Positions 31,845 to 43,797 of a stretch of DNA of 64,000 nt are shown here, in pieces. The notes under the pieces were generated by a model that ran no database searches, was not told the DNA's origin, and saw only the letters and a program-made list of their open reading frames with translations. The position numbers and the translations under genes were made by a program. The first letter of the stretch is position 1. Every line of letters starts with the position of its first letter. This stretch comes from Benincasa hispida (taxonomy: Eukaryota > Streptophyta > Magnoliopsida > Cucurbitales > Cucurbitaceae): positions 30,049,682 to 30,113,681 of the forward strand of contig NC_052349.1 of NCBI RefSeq assembly GCF_009727055.1, written 5' to 3'.

Positions 31845-32248
31845 CTTCCCTCTACCAAATCCATACAGAGCCCAGTCCTCCTGGATTCTCACACCATGAA
31901 TAACAAGGTATCCCCGTGGTAGTGTCAAGTTGTTGTTCGAGTGTCGAGGGTCGAGGGTCGAGTGTTACTCGATTTTGTTTGAGGTTCTACCAGTTCGTGT
32001 AGTTTACTGATTTGTTCGCGTTGCATTCGTGTTGGTGAACACTTTGTTGATTGATCGAGGGATACGCGAAGAAAATGTTCTTCAAGGTATCGTCTACTCG
32101 ATCTCTTGTATTTTCCTTATAAAGCATACTGTAATTTAGACTTGATGCATAACTGTTCTGTTAGATTGTAAATGTTCATGTTCTTTCACAATGAGGTTTA
32201 GAACGATATACTTCCACTCATTGGTTCTCTATATTTAGAGTTCCTTCA

Positions 32249-33007
32249 CATTGCACATGAGATCATGGACTCGTTGCAAGAATTGTTTGAACGTAAGTTC
32301 TCACTTTTTAAACAAAATGGGATTGATGACAATGAAACAGTGGTGTCAGTTCCCAAGATAATCTCCAATCCTTATTGAATGTCAAGGGACTAACAGAGAA
32401 AGCACTTGTTGCTAACTCTGATGAAGTTCATCGAGAATTATTCTTTGAAATGGAACTTGGAGTTTATAATATAGGTTTTGATATTGATCTCACTACCCTC
32501 CAGAAAAGGAAGAAATTCGAAGACGATAAATGTGATTTATTTGTCTTGGAGACGTGCTTGATAGAGAATGATGATTCTGCTTGGATAATTGATTCACGGG
32601 CTACTAACCACGTGTGTTCTTCCCATCAAGGATTTAGTTCCTGGAAGCAGTTGAAAGCTGAAGAGTTGACTCTTAGAGTCGAAACTAGTGAGGCCATTTC
32701 AGCTATTGCTGTAGATAGCCTTAAGTTATTTTTGGACAAGAAACGGTATCTGTTACTCGATAATGTTTATGTAGTTCCTCATATCAAGAGGAACTTAATT
32801 TCAGTTTCTTGTCTGATTGAACAAAATTATTCCATCTCCTTTTCTGAGAATAAAGTGTTTATTTTTAAGAATGGTATGGAGATTGGTTTTGGTTCAATGG
32901 AAAATAACTTATATGTACTAAGGTCGTTAGTCATAAAAGCTTTGCTTGATACTGAAATGTTCAAAACAATAACAACTGTAAAAAGACCAAGAGTTTCTCC
33001 TAAATAA
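32249..33007 (+). pseudogene. Copia E gag remnant (variant) and protease region
   Basis: Gag sequence begins immediately after the LTR terminus (ATTGCACATGAGATCATGGAC), so the primer site, leader and gag N-terminus are deleted. The variant segment without zinc knuckle is present (VANSDEVHRELFFEMELG, IDLTTLQKRKK), joined to CDLFVLETCLIENDDSAWII. The protease site reads DSRATNH instead of DSGATNH. The frame from 32375 runs to SLKLFLDKKRYLLLDNVYVV and RPRVSPK with a stop. Confidence 0.88.
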
Positions 33008-34210
33008 AATGTCCATCTTTGGCATCTAAGGTTAGGTCACATTAATTTCAATAGGATTGAGAAGTTGGTGAAAACTGGACTTCTAAATGGTTTAGAAGAA
33101 AATTATTTGCCAATATGTGAATCTTGTCTTGAAGGCAAAATGACCAAATGACCTTTTACTGGAAAATGTTATAGAACCAAGGAAACCTTGGAGCTTATAA
33201 ATTCAGACCTCTGTGATCCGATGAATGTAAGAGTACGAGGTGGGTATGAATATTTCATCTCTTTCATAGATGATTATTCTAGATATGGGTATCTATACCT
33301 AATGCAACATAAATCTGAAGCTCTTGAAAAGTTAAAAGAGTAGAAGACTGAAGTTGAGAACTTGTTAGGTAAAAAGATAAAAAACAATACGATTTGATCG
33401 TGGTGGAGAGTATATAAACTTAGAATTCTAGAATTATATGATAGAACTGGAATCACGTCTCAACTCTCAGCCCCAGGTACACCTCATTAAAATGGTGTAT
33501 CAAAAAGGAGAAACAGAACCTTGTTGGACATGGTTCGGTCTATGATGACTTGTGCTCATCTTCTAGACTCATTTTGGGGATATGCAGTAGAGACTGCAGT
33601 TTACAGTTTGAACAATGTTCCCTCAAAAAGTGTTTCTGAAACACCTTTTGAGTTATGGAGAGGCCGTAAAGGTAGTTTATGCCACTTCAGGATTTGGAGA
33701 TGTCCAATCGACATACATGTGGCTAACCCTAAAAAGTTAGAACCTCGTTCGAAAGTTTTCCTATTTGTAGGCAACCTAAAAAAAACGAGGGGTGGATACT
33801 TCTATGATCCAAGTGAAAATAAGGTGTTTGTATCGACAAATGCTATCTTTTTGGAAGAAGACCACATAAGGGATCATAAATCACGAAGTAAGCTTGTTTT
33901 AAATGAGATTTCTAGTGAGACTACTGAGAGTTCAAGAAGAATTGTTGAACAGACTGATAGGTCAAAAAGAGTTATTGATGTCGGTTCATCTAGTCAACCA
34001 TCTCAAGAGTTAAGACTGCCTCGACGTAGTGGAAGGGTTGCGAACCCACTGGAATGCTACATGGGTTTGACTAAAGCCCAAAACATCATATCTAATGATG
34101 GAGTTGAGGATCCATTGTCTTATAAGCAAGCAATGGAAGATGTTGACAAAGATGAATGGATTAAAGCCATGAATCAAGAAATGGAGTCTATGTACTTCAA
34201 TTTTGTCTAG
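33008..34210 (+). pseudogene. Copia E integrase
   Basis: HLRLGHINFNRIEKLVKTG and CESCLEGKMTK, a stop, EYFISFIDDYSRYGYLYLMQ (first Asp), a frameshifted core with RFDRGGEYI, a stop at Gln, then [14 protein letters not shown] where Lys replaces the catalytic Glu (33503-33505). The long frame 33521-34210 covers [57 protein letters not shown] and AMEDVDKDEWIKAMNQEMES. Confidence 0.9.
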
Positions 34211-34665
34211 AAGCTTGTAGATCAACCTGATAAGGTAAAACCTATAAGTTGTAAATGGATCTACAAGAAGAAACGAGGTGTAGATGGAAAGATACAGACC
34301 TTTAAGGCTAGACTTGCTGCAAAGGGTTATACCCAGGTTAAGGGAGTGGACTATGAAGAAACTTTCTCACCTGTTGTCATGTTAAAGTCTATCATGATTC
34401 TCTTATCCATAGTCACATTTTATGATTATGAGATATGAAAAATAGACGTCAAGACTGCTTTTTTGAATGGTAATCTTGAGGAGACCATCTACATGGTTCA
34501 ACGAGAAGGATTCATTGAACAAGATCAAGATCAACAGGTTTGCAAGCTTAATAGGTCCATATATGGACTGAAACAAGCATGTAGATCTTGCAATATAATA
34601 GTTGATACTGCGATCAAATCTTATGTCTTTGATCAGAATGTTGATGAACCTTGTGTTTACAAGAA
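34211..34665 (+). pseudogene. Copia E reverse transcriptase, truncated
   Basis: It reads [28 protein letters not shown] sequence with a stop before it (tatgaaaaatag), [19 protein letters not shown] and [18 protein letters not shown]. It stops at DEPCVYKKI, a few residues before the YVDD active site, and LTR sequence follows. RT palm end and RNase H are missing. Confidence 0.9.
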
Positions 34666-35226
34666 AATTCACTATCGAGTGAAAGAAAAAGTTTTACTAC
34701 ACAATAGTTTAACAAAGCCTAAACGATCAAGTGTCGAGTTTACTATACGATAGTTACTCGTTACTACACAATCGAGTATCAAGTCTATACAATAGGCTTC
34801 TTCTTCTACACAATCGTTTGATCGCATACTCGATCGTTTACCACCTTCATTCCTCTATCCAAAGTCATACAAAGCCCACAACTTCTAGATTCTCACACCG
34901 AGAATACCAAGGTACTCTTATGGTGGTGTCTTATTCTGTTCGAGGATCGAGGATCGAGTTTTACTCATTGGTGATCGAGGATCTTCCAGTTGAATGTTGC
35001 ATTCGTGTTGTTTAGACACATTAGTGATTGATCGAGGGAAATACGTGAAGAAAGAATTCTTCAAAAGTATTATACTTGATCCCCTTGTATTTACTTAAGA
35101 AGCATGTTGTAATTTGTTCTTTATGCATAAATGTTTATGTATGACTGTAATTGTATGTGTTCTTTCTCAATAGAGTTTGGAACGATCCGCTTCTGCTCAT
35201 TGGTTCTCTAGTTTTAGAGTTCCTTC
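34666..35226 (+). repeat. Copia E 3' LTR fragment (last 560 bp)
   Basis: It matches the 3' quarter of the family LTR, starting just before the CGATCG-type cluster ('aaacgatcaagtgtcgag', 'actcgatcgtttacc') and ending TTCCTTCA at 35226. U3 and the end of pol are missing. Confidence 0.85.
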
Positions 35227-35882
35227 ATCTCTAAATCGGGTAGGCATGAATTTCATCTTTGCACCCTATGTCCCTAACTATCTACCCGATTTTACCCCTG
35301 AAATGAGAAGCTTATTGAGTCGGCGCTGTTGAGCCAACCCTCACCCATGCAAATCTAAGGATAATCTCGAATAAACATGAGTTCATAGTTAGCTCAGGAT
35401 TAAGATCGAGTTACCTAGGTCATCTAAGCGAAATATTCAGTCTTAAGTAGTAAACAACGTTATAAAGTAAGAGTGACTTATTTCTTGGTTCGATCTTATG
35501 CAAACTCATTACATAGAATGCCCCTACTTCTCATGTCAATAAATGAATGAATTTGGATCACTTCGTTTGTAGTATCTTTACAACAACTTGTAACAGCTAC
35601 AGAGTAGGCCCCATCCAATAGTGTTACCAGAATAAAGTACCCAATATTAATCATATACTGTAGACCGTTTTGGCTATATACTCGAACTTAATCCATCTTT
35701 ATGGCTCTACATAAAGTTCAATTATTCATATAATAGTCATGGATCTTAGTTTATTGGATTTAAACTTTATGAATGCAATTAATAGATTCAATAACAACTT
35801 TATTGAAGAAATGTTAAATAACGTCGATAATAGAATATGTTCAGCTTTTCAAACTGTGAGTTTTAAGACATACAACTCAACA
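35227..35882 (-). repeat. Element B 3' LTR, truncated
   Basis: 656 bp matching 41811-42473, starting (minus) TGTTGAGTTGTATG at 35882. The remaining 1.28 kb of this LTR is missing. Its cut end lies directly against the terminus of copia E at 35226. Confidence 0.87.
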
Positions 35883-35897
35883 ATACTCCCATTTGGA
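35883..35897 (-). other. Polypurine tract, element B
   Basis: On the minus strand 'ccaaatgggagtat' lies directly before the LTR start. A second purine run (ggcaagtgggagaattt) lies about 110 bases upstream at 35999-36018. Confidence 0.7.
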
Positions 35898-35999
35898 CTG
35901 AAACTCCAGTGGATCAATATATACAAATATATACAATGTTGAGTTACACTGAGAGAATAAAAGGTATAAATACAATAAACTAAGGCATCAAATATCCAT

Positions 36000-36597
36000 A
36001 AATTCTCCCACTTGCCCTAGTGACAAATATCTCGTAGACCTAGTCTTACTAGGTGACCCTCGATCACTTTAGCTGAGAAGGCCTTCGTAAATGGATCAGC
36101 TAAGTTGTCTTGTGAAGCTATCTACGTGACGATCACGTCTTCTCTGTGTCAATCTCCCTGATGATATGGTACTTCCGTTCAATGTGCTTTCCTCATTTAT
36201 GGCTTCGAGGTTCTTTTGAATTTGCAACTGCTCCACTGTTGTCACAATAGAGGATGACAAGCAAGTGCATATTAGGAACTACTTCCAAGTTAGTCAAGAA
36301 CTTTCTGAGCCATATTTCTTCTTTTGCTACTTCACTTGTAACTACATATTCAACTTCCATTATGGAGTCAGCAATACAACTTTGCTTGATGTTTCTCCAC
36401 ACAACTGCTCCTTAATTCAGAGTGAATACTGACCTCGAAGTTGATTTTCTTGAATCAATATCGATTCGGAAGTCAGAATCAGTATATCCAGTAAGGATCA
36501 AATCCTCAACACCATACACGAGCATATAACTTCTTGTTCTCCGAAGATACTTGAGAATGTTCTTAACGGTAGTCCAATAATCATATCCATGATTGGA
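36000..36597 (-). pseudogene. Element B RNase H
   Basis: Minus frame: YTDSDFRIDIDSRKSTSRSV, VVWRNIKQSCIADSIMEVEY, WLRKFLTNLEVVPNMHLLVI, LYCDNSGAVANSKEPRSHK, then a stop and GKHIERKYHIIREIDTEK. Stops near 36410 and 36190 break it. It corresponds to 17550-18040 of element C. Confidence 0.88.
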
Positions 36598-37215
36598 CTA
36601 AAACCTGCTGACTATTCCAACTGTATAGCATATATCGGGACGTGTACACAACATGGCATACATAAGATTCCCTACTGCTAATGCATATAGAATTCGTTTC
36701 ATATCCTCAACCTCTTGAGGTGTCATAGGACTTTGTTCATTAGACAGATGAATTCCATGTCTGAAAGGCAACGTTTCTTTCTTAGAATTTTGCATTTTAT
36801 ATCTGGGCAATAGGCAAGGCAATAAGCAACACAAGTACAAATGAATTCCATGTCTTAAAGGAAATAGGCATACTTTTGAATGACGTTCTAACTTTTTAGG
36901 ATTATGCACCAACACATATGCTGGGCAACCCCAAATTCTGAAATGGTGTAAACTTCCTTTACGTCCTCTCCAGAGCTCGTAAGATATTTTAGAAACACTT
37001 TTCGAGAGAACCATATTCAAAATGTACACTACAGTTTCAATTGCGTGTCCCCAGAAAGAATCTGGTAACTGAGCATAACTCATCATGGAACGAACCATGT
37101 CCAACAAGGTTCGATTTCTCCTTTCTGCCATACCATTTTGCTGAGGTGTGCCAGGGGCTGTGAGTTGAGACTGGATACCATGTTCTATCAAATAGTTCTG
37201 GAATTCTAAGTCCAT
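36598..37215 (-). pseudogene. Element B integrase core fused to RT C-terminus
   Basis: One open frame reads [40 protein letters not shown] (catalytic Glu kept) and [20 protein letters not shown]. After [11 protein letters not shown] it jumps to the RT C-terminal block ([40 protein letters not shown]). About 1.1 kb including the linker and the RT active site is missing. Between the two parts lies about 90 bases of filler flanked by near-repeats of atgaattccatgtct. Confidence 0.9.
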
Positions 37216-37594
37216 ATACTCACCACCTCGGTATGATCGAAGTGTTTTAATCTTTTTACCTAATTTATTTTCAACCTCAGTCTTATATTATTTGAACTTT
37301 TCAAATGTTTCAAACTTCTGGTGCATTAGGTAAATATGCACATACCTAGAATAGTCATCAATGAAGCTAATGAAATATTCATACCCTCCTCTAGCTATAA
37401 CATCCATAGGACCACAAAGGTCTGAATGTACCAGCTCCAAAGGTTCTTACTTCTCCAGAAAAAGATCTTTTAGTCATTTTACCCTCAAGACAGGATTCAC
37501 AAGGCGGTAATGAACTATCTTCTAACTTATTTAGATGACCGTTCTTAACTAGTTTCTCAATCCTGTTGAGATTTATGTGACCCAGTCTCAAGTG
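37216..37594 (-). pseudogene. Element B integrase N-terminus
   Basis: Minus frame: RLGHINLNRIEKLVKNGHLN, CESCLEGKMTKRSFSGE, then a frameshift into the HSDLCGPMDV-type block and, upstream of 37216, [14 protein letters not shown], which has Tyr where the second catalytic Asp is expected. Confidence 0.85.
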
Positions 37595-38268
37595 TCAAAG
37601 GTAGGCATTTGGAGAAACCTTCCTTTTCTTATGAGTCTCAGTAGTTTTAAACATCTTTATGTTCAAAACAACTCTAACCTCAATTGGTTTTAACAAATAC
37701 AAATTATTTTCTAATTTTGCAGAACAAATTTGATTGTTTCTTGAATTGATGAACACTTCATCATTTTCGAAAGAAATTTTATAATTTTGTTTTAGCAAAC
37801 AAGAGATAGATATTACATTCCTTTTCATAGAAGGAATGTAATAAACATTTTTAAGATAAATGTATTTATTTACTATAAATAATTTCATATCTCTCACTGC
37901 TTTAACTGAAACAAGCTCCCTGATTTCTACTTTAAAGATTGCTTCGCCTTCTGTCAATTGTTTCTTGTTTCCTGTGAGAAAATACAGACATGATTAGTGA
38001 CACCTGAATCAATTATCCAGGTTTTATCATTTTCCATTAAACATGTTTCGATAACAAGTAAATTATATTTATCTTGTTGTTTGAATTTCGCATTTTCATC
38101 AATATCGTTCAAAACTTTAAATGAGTTGGGAGATAGATGACAATCCTCTGTTAAAACTCTTTTAAAACCATTAACCGCTAGTAATATGCACGTTGATTTG
38201 ATTTTACTGTTAACTAATTCGAAAGCGAGTATTCTAGAAGAATTCGACATGCTAAAAAGTTTAAACAA
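37595..38268 (-). pseudogene. Element B protease and pre-integrase region
   Basis: The frame 38268-37954 begins with about 60 unassigned residues, then DKYNLLVIETCLMENDKTWI and the protease site DSGVTNHV (DSG kept). After a stop the frame 37957-37595 reads KLFIVNKYIYLKNVYYIPSM, KRNVISISCLLKQNYKISF and AKLENNLYLLKPIEVRVVLN. No zinc knuckle or capsid is found upstream. Confidence 0.85.
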
Positions 38269-40510
38269 ATTCTAATTAGCAAATTACAATTGAATCCAAA
38301 GTCAAGTTTTAGCAAAACAAGTAATAATGTACCCATAACCATTATTCATTTGCAATGATACTATAGTGAGTCAGAATACGTGCTACTGAGGGGCAGTCAA
38401 ATACTTATTCACTAAAGCAAAACAATTTTGACCAAAAACTATCCAGAATAACTATTATTCCTATAGCCGTTTAGTTACCATTTTCGGTTAGAAGTTATTA
38501 ACATTTTAGTAATTCTGTAAGTGTAACCCTCCGGACGTTAGAGGTCGGCCCCAACTATGCTACCAAAATGGAGAGTCAATGTTGGGAATGGACTTAAGAA
38601 ATCCTATCTATTTTTGGAGTCTGAGTTGTTCCGAATCCTATGTTACAACCCTCTGAGGGGATAGCATCGTTAAACGACTAGCAAGGACCGCTTAAAGCAA
38701 ACTAGCAGATGCAACATAGGAATCTCACGATCTAAACTAACGAAAGAGACTGCAGGACACGTTGACACATATCCTTCACCCACTTACTATGAACTACTTC
38801 CCCCGTTCACCTTGTTATTGACTCATACAAACACTTTCTAAATAGAAGTCACTCCCTAGGTGACACGAAGCGTCATATGAATCTCACGATGTGAACTATG
38901 TGGAGACATGAAAATTGAAATCTACGTATCATATATTTGATTTATGTTTGAACGACTTCCCCTTATTCATCGGAATCTAGATTTATGCAAATACTTTCCA
39001 AATGGATGTCATCCCAAGGTGACACAAAGTACCACTTAAATATCGATCGTGAACTCTTAGGGACGTGAGAGCTAAAAATAATGTTTCGTATATGTTATTA
39101 ATCTCCCACTGAAGTGTTCTAATAACTTTATCATATAAGTTATTAAACTCCTACTAAAGTCTTCTACTATTAATTTGGGTAAATTTATTTTGGCTAATTA
39201 AACAACCCTAAGTCTATATGGTTTATCCAAGTATAACACTTATAAATGGATTTAAACCTATGATGTCTAGGTGATAAACCATTTTATTACCTAACATCGC
39301 TCATATATGCTTATAAAACCGGTTAACAACATTCAATTATATGGCCATAATCCCCAGGTAGAAGGTGTTTCGTAGATCGTCAACTTAAGTACCTCCAGTC
39401 TTAGACATGATTATATACCGGTTGAGTTTATAACCATGTTTTACAAGATGTCGACCTATTTTAACTTATTAAAACGGGTGATTAACTTACGTGAGCATGC
39501 AACTTATCTTTGTTATGGATTTTAACTCAATTTTATAACAACTTAAAAAATTAGACATGTTATTACATCCATAACATACATCAAGACATTCTAATTTAAT
39601 ATAACAGTTATATTAAATAACTGAAACCCTAAACATACATTCTATACATCATAACAATTTATAATATATATACAATGTGTGTAGCATGCTTCCTAAGGTG
39701 TGATTTAAAATCTAAATGGCATACTATATGTACAACATGTTTAAATTTAAATACAACATACATCACATGCATAAATATTTAAATAACCCTGATATGGTTC
39801 AACTTTGGCATCCTAAGTAAGCATAATAACTAATTATTACAAGACCAGTTCAAAAATAGCTTCAAATTGGTGTAGAACTGCTTGAACCGACCCAAACTGG
39901 ACTCAAACTGCTCGAACCGGACCTCTAAGGCATCAAAATGGGTGGAACCAGTCCAAAAATGGTTGAATCGAATCGGATTGGGGCTGGACCGGATCGAAAC
40001 TAAAGAAAATCAATCGAACCGGCCCTCCTCGTTTATCCTCACTCAGTCAACGGTTAAAACTCGCTATTCGACCGAAATCGTGCTCGCTCGATCGAAATCT
40101 CGCTTGATTTCGCTGGCTGGGATAAACAGCGTCGTGTCCTGCATCCCAATGTTGCGAGACTGCGAGAAAAACACCATGAATTGGGCTGCCACGAAGAACA
40201 ACATTGCAACGATCAAGGGCAGCATTGCAACGCTGCCTGGATAGAAGCAGTTCTACAGAAAAATTCTCCTCGGCCTTGCTTGCTTCAATTTCCAAATTAC
40301 AACCTAATTCAGACTCTAATGACTCCAAATAAATTACAGACTCAAGAGCACACTAAAGCTTATCAATCAAGAGCCAATTACAAATTTAATTTGGAAATTA
40401 AAGAGAAATCTAATGCCAAAGCTAGAAAAAAAAATCCATATCAGTCCAAAACATGCAACATCATAAATTCACCCACCAAAACTCAAATTAACACTAATTG
40501 GTGCGTAAGT
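38269..40510 (-). other. Element B leader, no gag recognised
   Basis: About 2.2 kb between the protease region and the primer site. It has two direct imperfect repeats of about 120 bp (near 38788-38910 and 38950-39070), both containing 'acaca/acgaagcg/agtac'-type segments after 'aggtgaca'. A segment near 39860-40020 is rich in ccggttcgag-type words. The short frames on both strands look fortuitous. Confidence 0.6.
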
Positions 40511-40525
40511 CACGCTCTGATACCA
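40511..40525 (-). other. Primer-binding site, element B
   Basis: On the minus strand this reads TGGTATCAGAGCGTG, the Met-type primer site, next to the LTR end at about 40527. Confidence 0.88.
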
Positions 40526-40526
40526 A

Positions 40527-42473
40527 GGAATACACAAGCATCCAATAGAATCAAATAGAATCAACAAGCACTCTAATTACATTTAATTTGAGTTCTAAAG
40601 CATCCTATTTTAGAAAATACATAAGAGGGTTTCAAGTTTCATACCTTTGATGAATTCTCCCGATTCCAAGCTGCTCTTCACTTCAATTCAACTCCAAATC
40701 AATTGTGAACCACCAAGAGGTCTTCTCTACTATTCTCAACCTTGAATTTGAGTGTTGGAACTCAAATTGAGTAAATTTGTGAAGTAATTTTTCTGGGTTT
40801 GAGAGGAATAAGAAGATGAGTTCAAAAACTCATTTCTCATCAAAAAACACTACTTGTTCCACTTCAATTCTAGATGTTTTATCACCCTTAGCATGCAAGC
40901 ACTCCATCAAACATGAATGGCAATAGCTAGATTGAAGATGGAAGTGGAATTGTATGTCATTGCATGAAGAACACCTCATGCATGGAGAAAATGTGGGAAA
41001 ACCCCACTTTCTCCATTTTCCCAAAATTTCCATTTTTTCAAATTTTAGATTCAAATTTCAATTAATTCTTTAATTAACTAAAATCCGATTTGATTAATTC
41101 ATTATTAATCAAATTTGAAAAAACAAAATCCAATTTCTTAAATTGGATTAAAATTGAAAATTAATTAAACATATTTAATTAATTAATTAATTTAATATCA
41201 AATATTAAATTGATCACACACATAATTTTAAATATGAATCCTATTCATGTAATTGATATTTAATCAACATTTAAATATTATAAACTCTCTTAATTATGTC
41301 ATATATAATTATACAAACCCTAATTTGAATTTGAACCTATTCAAATTCAAACCCTAATTTCAATTTGAACATATTCAAATTGATATCATTCCAAATTCAC
41401 TCAATTTAATAATTAAGGTGTTCATGTTTTCTGAGCTAGTAGAAGGATCTTATGGACTTACAAATCATGAGCTCCAACGTTTTAAGATTAATTGGTCAAA
41501 ACTCTTCAGACCAAATTAATCAGTATTCGTTAACTATCAAGTCACAACACTATAGCTCAATAGTTGCACTCTTCTCATTGTAGATATATTTGTGTCCACA
41601 TGATTTAACCATAACCAGTCAGTTGACCCTTCACAAGTTGTTCGTAATAATGACTAGGTCAATATGCTATTTTACCCCGATATTACATCTATCCTCTAAT
41701 GAACAATTGGTTTATTATCTAATTACTAAATTAAATCCCTCCCAGGCCGGTGATAGGGTGGAGCCTTTTGTTCAAGACCTGGATATAGTACTTGAGAGAA
41801 CAACCTTTCTCCTGTCCCTACATTGGGTAGGCGTGAGTTCCATCTTGCACCCTATGTCCCCAGCTATCTACCCGGTCTTACCTCTAAAATGGGAGGTTGT
41901 CTTACCTCTAAAATGGGAGGCTTATTAAGTCGACGTTGTTGAGCCAACCCTCACTCATATAAATCTAAGGATAATCCCGAATAAACAGGAGTTCATAGTT
42001 AGCTCGGGATTAAGATTGAGTTACCTAGGTCATCTAAGCGAAATAGTCAGTCTTAAACAGTAAACAACGTTATAAAGTAAGAGTGACTTATTTCTTGGTC
42101 CGATGCCTTCACTCCTCATGTCAATACATGAACGAATCTGGATCACTTGGTTTGTAATATCTTTACAACAACTTGTAACAGCTACAGAGTAGGCCGCATC
42201 CAATAGTGTTACCAGAATAAGATATCCAACCTTAATCATATACTATAGACCGTTTTGGCTATTTACTCGAACTTGATTCATCTTTATGTCTCTACATAAA
42301 GTTCAAGTATTCATATAATAGTAGTGGATCTTAGTTTATTGGATTTAAACTTTATGAATGCAATTAATAGATTCAATAACAACTTTATTGAAGAAATGTT
42401 AAATAACATCTTTATTGATAATGGAATATGTTCAACTTTACAAACTACGAGTTTTAGGACATACAACCTAACA
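40527..42473 (-). repeat. Element B 5' LTR
   Basis: About 1947 bp, starting (minus) TGTTAGGTTGTATG at 42473 and ending at the primer site. Its 3' part matches the fragment at 24098-24275, and its 5' 663 bp matches 35227-35882. A short tandem duplication (cttacctctaaaatgggagg) lies at 41877-41922. Confidence 0.87.
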
Positions 42474-43428
42474 TGATATATGTTTGTGGGACAGATGGTA
42501 AAGAGATTTGAAACAAAAATCCATTATATAATGCAAGAAAATAAACTATACAAGGATAGAGTACCATGCCAGAGGCAATTTTGAATCAAACATACTACTT
42601 GGTGGTTTTCCAAATCAAATAGAAGCCAAATGAATGTAGCAAAAAAATGAAGTAAAAAAGAAAAGTGAACCACGATCTCAATCATAATTCAAGTCAAGCA
42701 GGCATGAATTTTTGTCTAAAGAGAGAGGCAAATATTAATCAATTACATTCTGATAGCCTTGACCCATCACAACAACCATCCTGTAGACTTGCATTAAGAG
42801 CCAAATAGTTCAGTATGTGCAACGGGATTCAACTCAATGCATACAAATATCATTTATCATTCAATTCAAATCTTCAAGAAGACTAATCTAGTGTTGCTAT
42901 CTTGCCAGCCATACTCAAGAATTTGACTTTCCTAAGAAAAAAGACGAGTCGAAGAGAAAATTGGCATATCAAAACCATATTTGTTGCATCAAACTAAGAC
43001 AATTTAAAAAAAAAACAAATAAACAAGAGACAATTCAACAACTAATGTTTGTAATGATCAATTGGTTAGAAGCACGTTTGTTGGATTTGATTTACTTCTT
43101 CATCTAGTCTATGCTTTCTTCTTAAAAAGAGTTAAAATGATGAAGGGGTTAATCGCTTATCAAAATTCCATGCTTCATGAGTTCGATTCTTGTTTGGTTG
43201 TCACTTGTTCGATGATACATTATTCATGGTTTTGACACATTTCGATCCACTTCTTCCCACTTCTTTCACGAAACCAATGTGACGAATATTGTACTCAACT
43301 AAATATGATACCTCCATTTATGTAATAGAAACTTCCATTCTGCTAAAAAAAGAACAAGGCATGTTTTACTTTCACTCGAGCAAGATCCATACCTCATGAT
43401 TGATGTCTCCCTTCTCTTTGCATACTTC
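42474..43428. other. Low-copy-looking AT-rich interval
   Basis: No open frame or repeat shared with the rest of the window is seen. The strand of any gene here cannot be told. Confidence 0.35.
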
Positions 43429-43797
43429 TAAATAACTCCAAAAATGTCGTGAATGGCTTATCAACAAGATTACCATACTCTTCAAGGGTAAAAATTCCCT
43501 TAAAACACATAGAACAAAACAAAACAAAATAAAAGATTTATTAGTAAAAGTCGAGTATCAACAACCTATCAATCTATTTCAAAGTTATATCCATTCAAAA
43601 TCAAAGCTAACAGACAACACGAAATAATAGAACTTAAATATACTTAGCAAGAATATAAATTGAAGAACTAAATTTGACTTCTTGCCTTCTTGTGCTGCTT
43701 CCTTAAATTGCTCCAAGGTGAGCTTAGAAGACAGATTGTGAAATATGTTAGGTAAAGTACGTCTTGCATTTGGAGTTTGCGTTAATGGTGTCCTTCA
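43429..43797 (-). pseudogene. Two possible exons of an unidentified gene
   Basis: Minus strand. One segment (near 43797-43680) reads ARRTLPNIFHNLSSKLTLEQ then FKEAAQEGKK. After about 180 bases ending in a pyrimidine-rich stretch plus 'tttttaag', a second segment (near 43505-43429) reads GIFTLEEYGNLVDKPFTTFL then ELFRSMQRE. The composition and the plausible acceptor suggest exons, but I do not recognise the protein and no start or end is visible. A neighbouring frame (MTGKLHYLLKDTINANSK) overlaps the first segment in another phase. Confidence 0.3.

Larger units (their letters stand above)
28142..32248 (+). repeat. LTR shared by copia D (3') and copia E (5'), split
   Basis: It starts TGTTGGGGTTGATG at 28142 after 'acaagtgagagat' and ends TTCCTTCA at 32248. 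A minus-strand solo LTR (29785-31844) lies inside it; without that, about 2.05 kb remains. Sequence on both sides of the insert matches one continuous LTR elsewhere (19780-19870 plus 21780 onward). Confidence 0.88.
35227..42473 (-). mobile_element. Ty1-copia element B, minus strand, internally deleted
   Basis: In minus orientation: 5' LTR (42473-40527), primer site, leader of about 2.2 kb without recognisable gag, protease, integrase, a pol deletion that removes most of RT, RNase H, purine tract, and a truncated 3' LTR (35882-35227). The protein is close to the A/C/D/E family, but the LTR is different. Confidence 0.88.

Noticed and set aside
39882..40558. Overlapping ORFs of 93-125 codons in the element B leader
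   Set aside because: They lie between the primer site and protease of a minus-strand element, on both strands and without Gag motifs.
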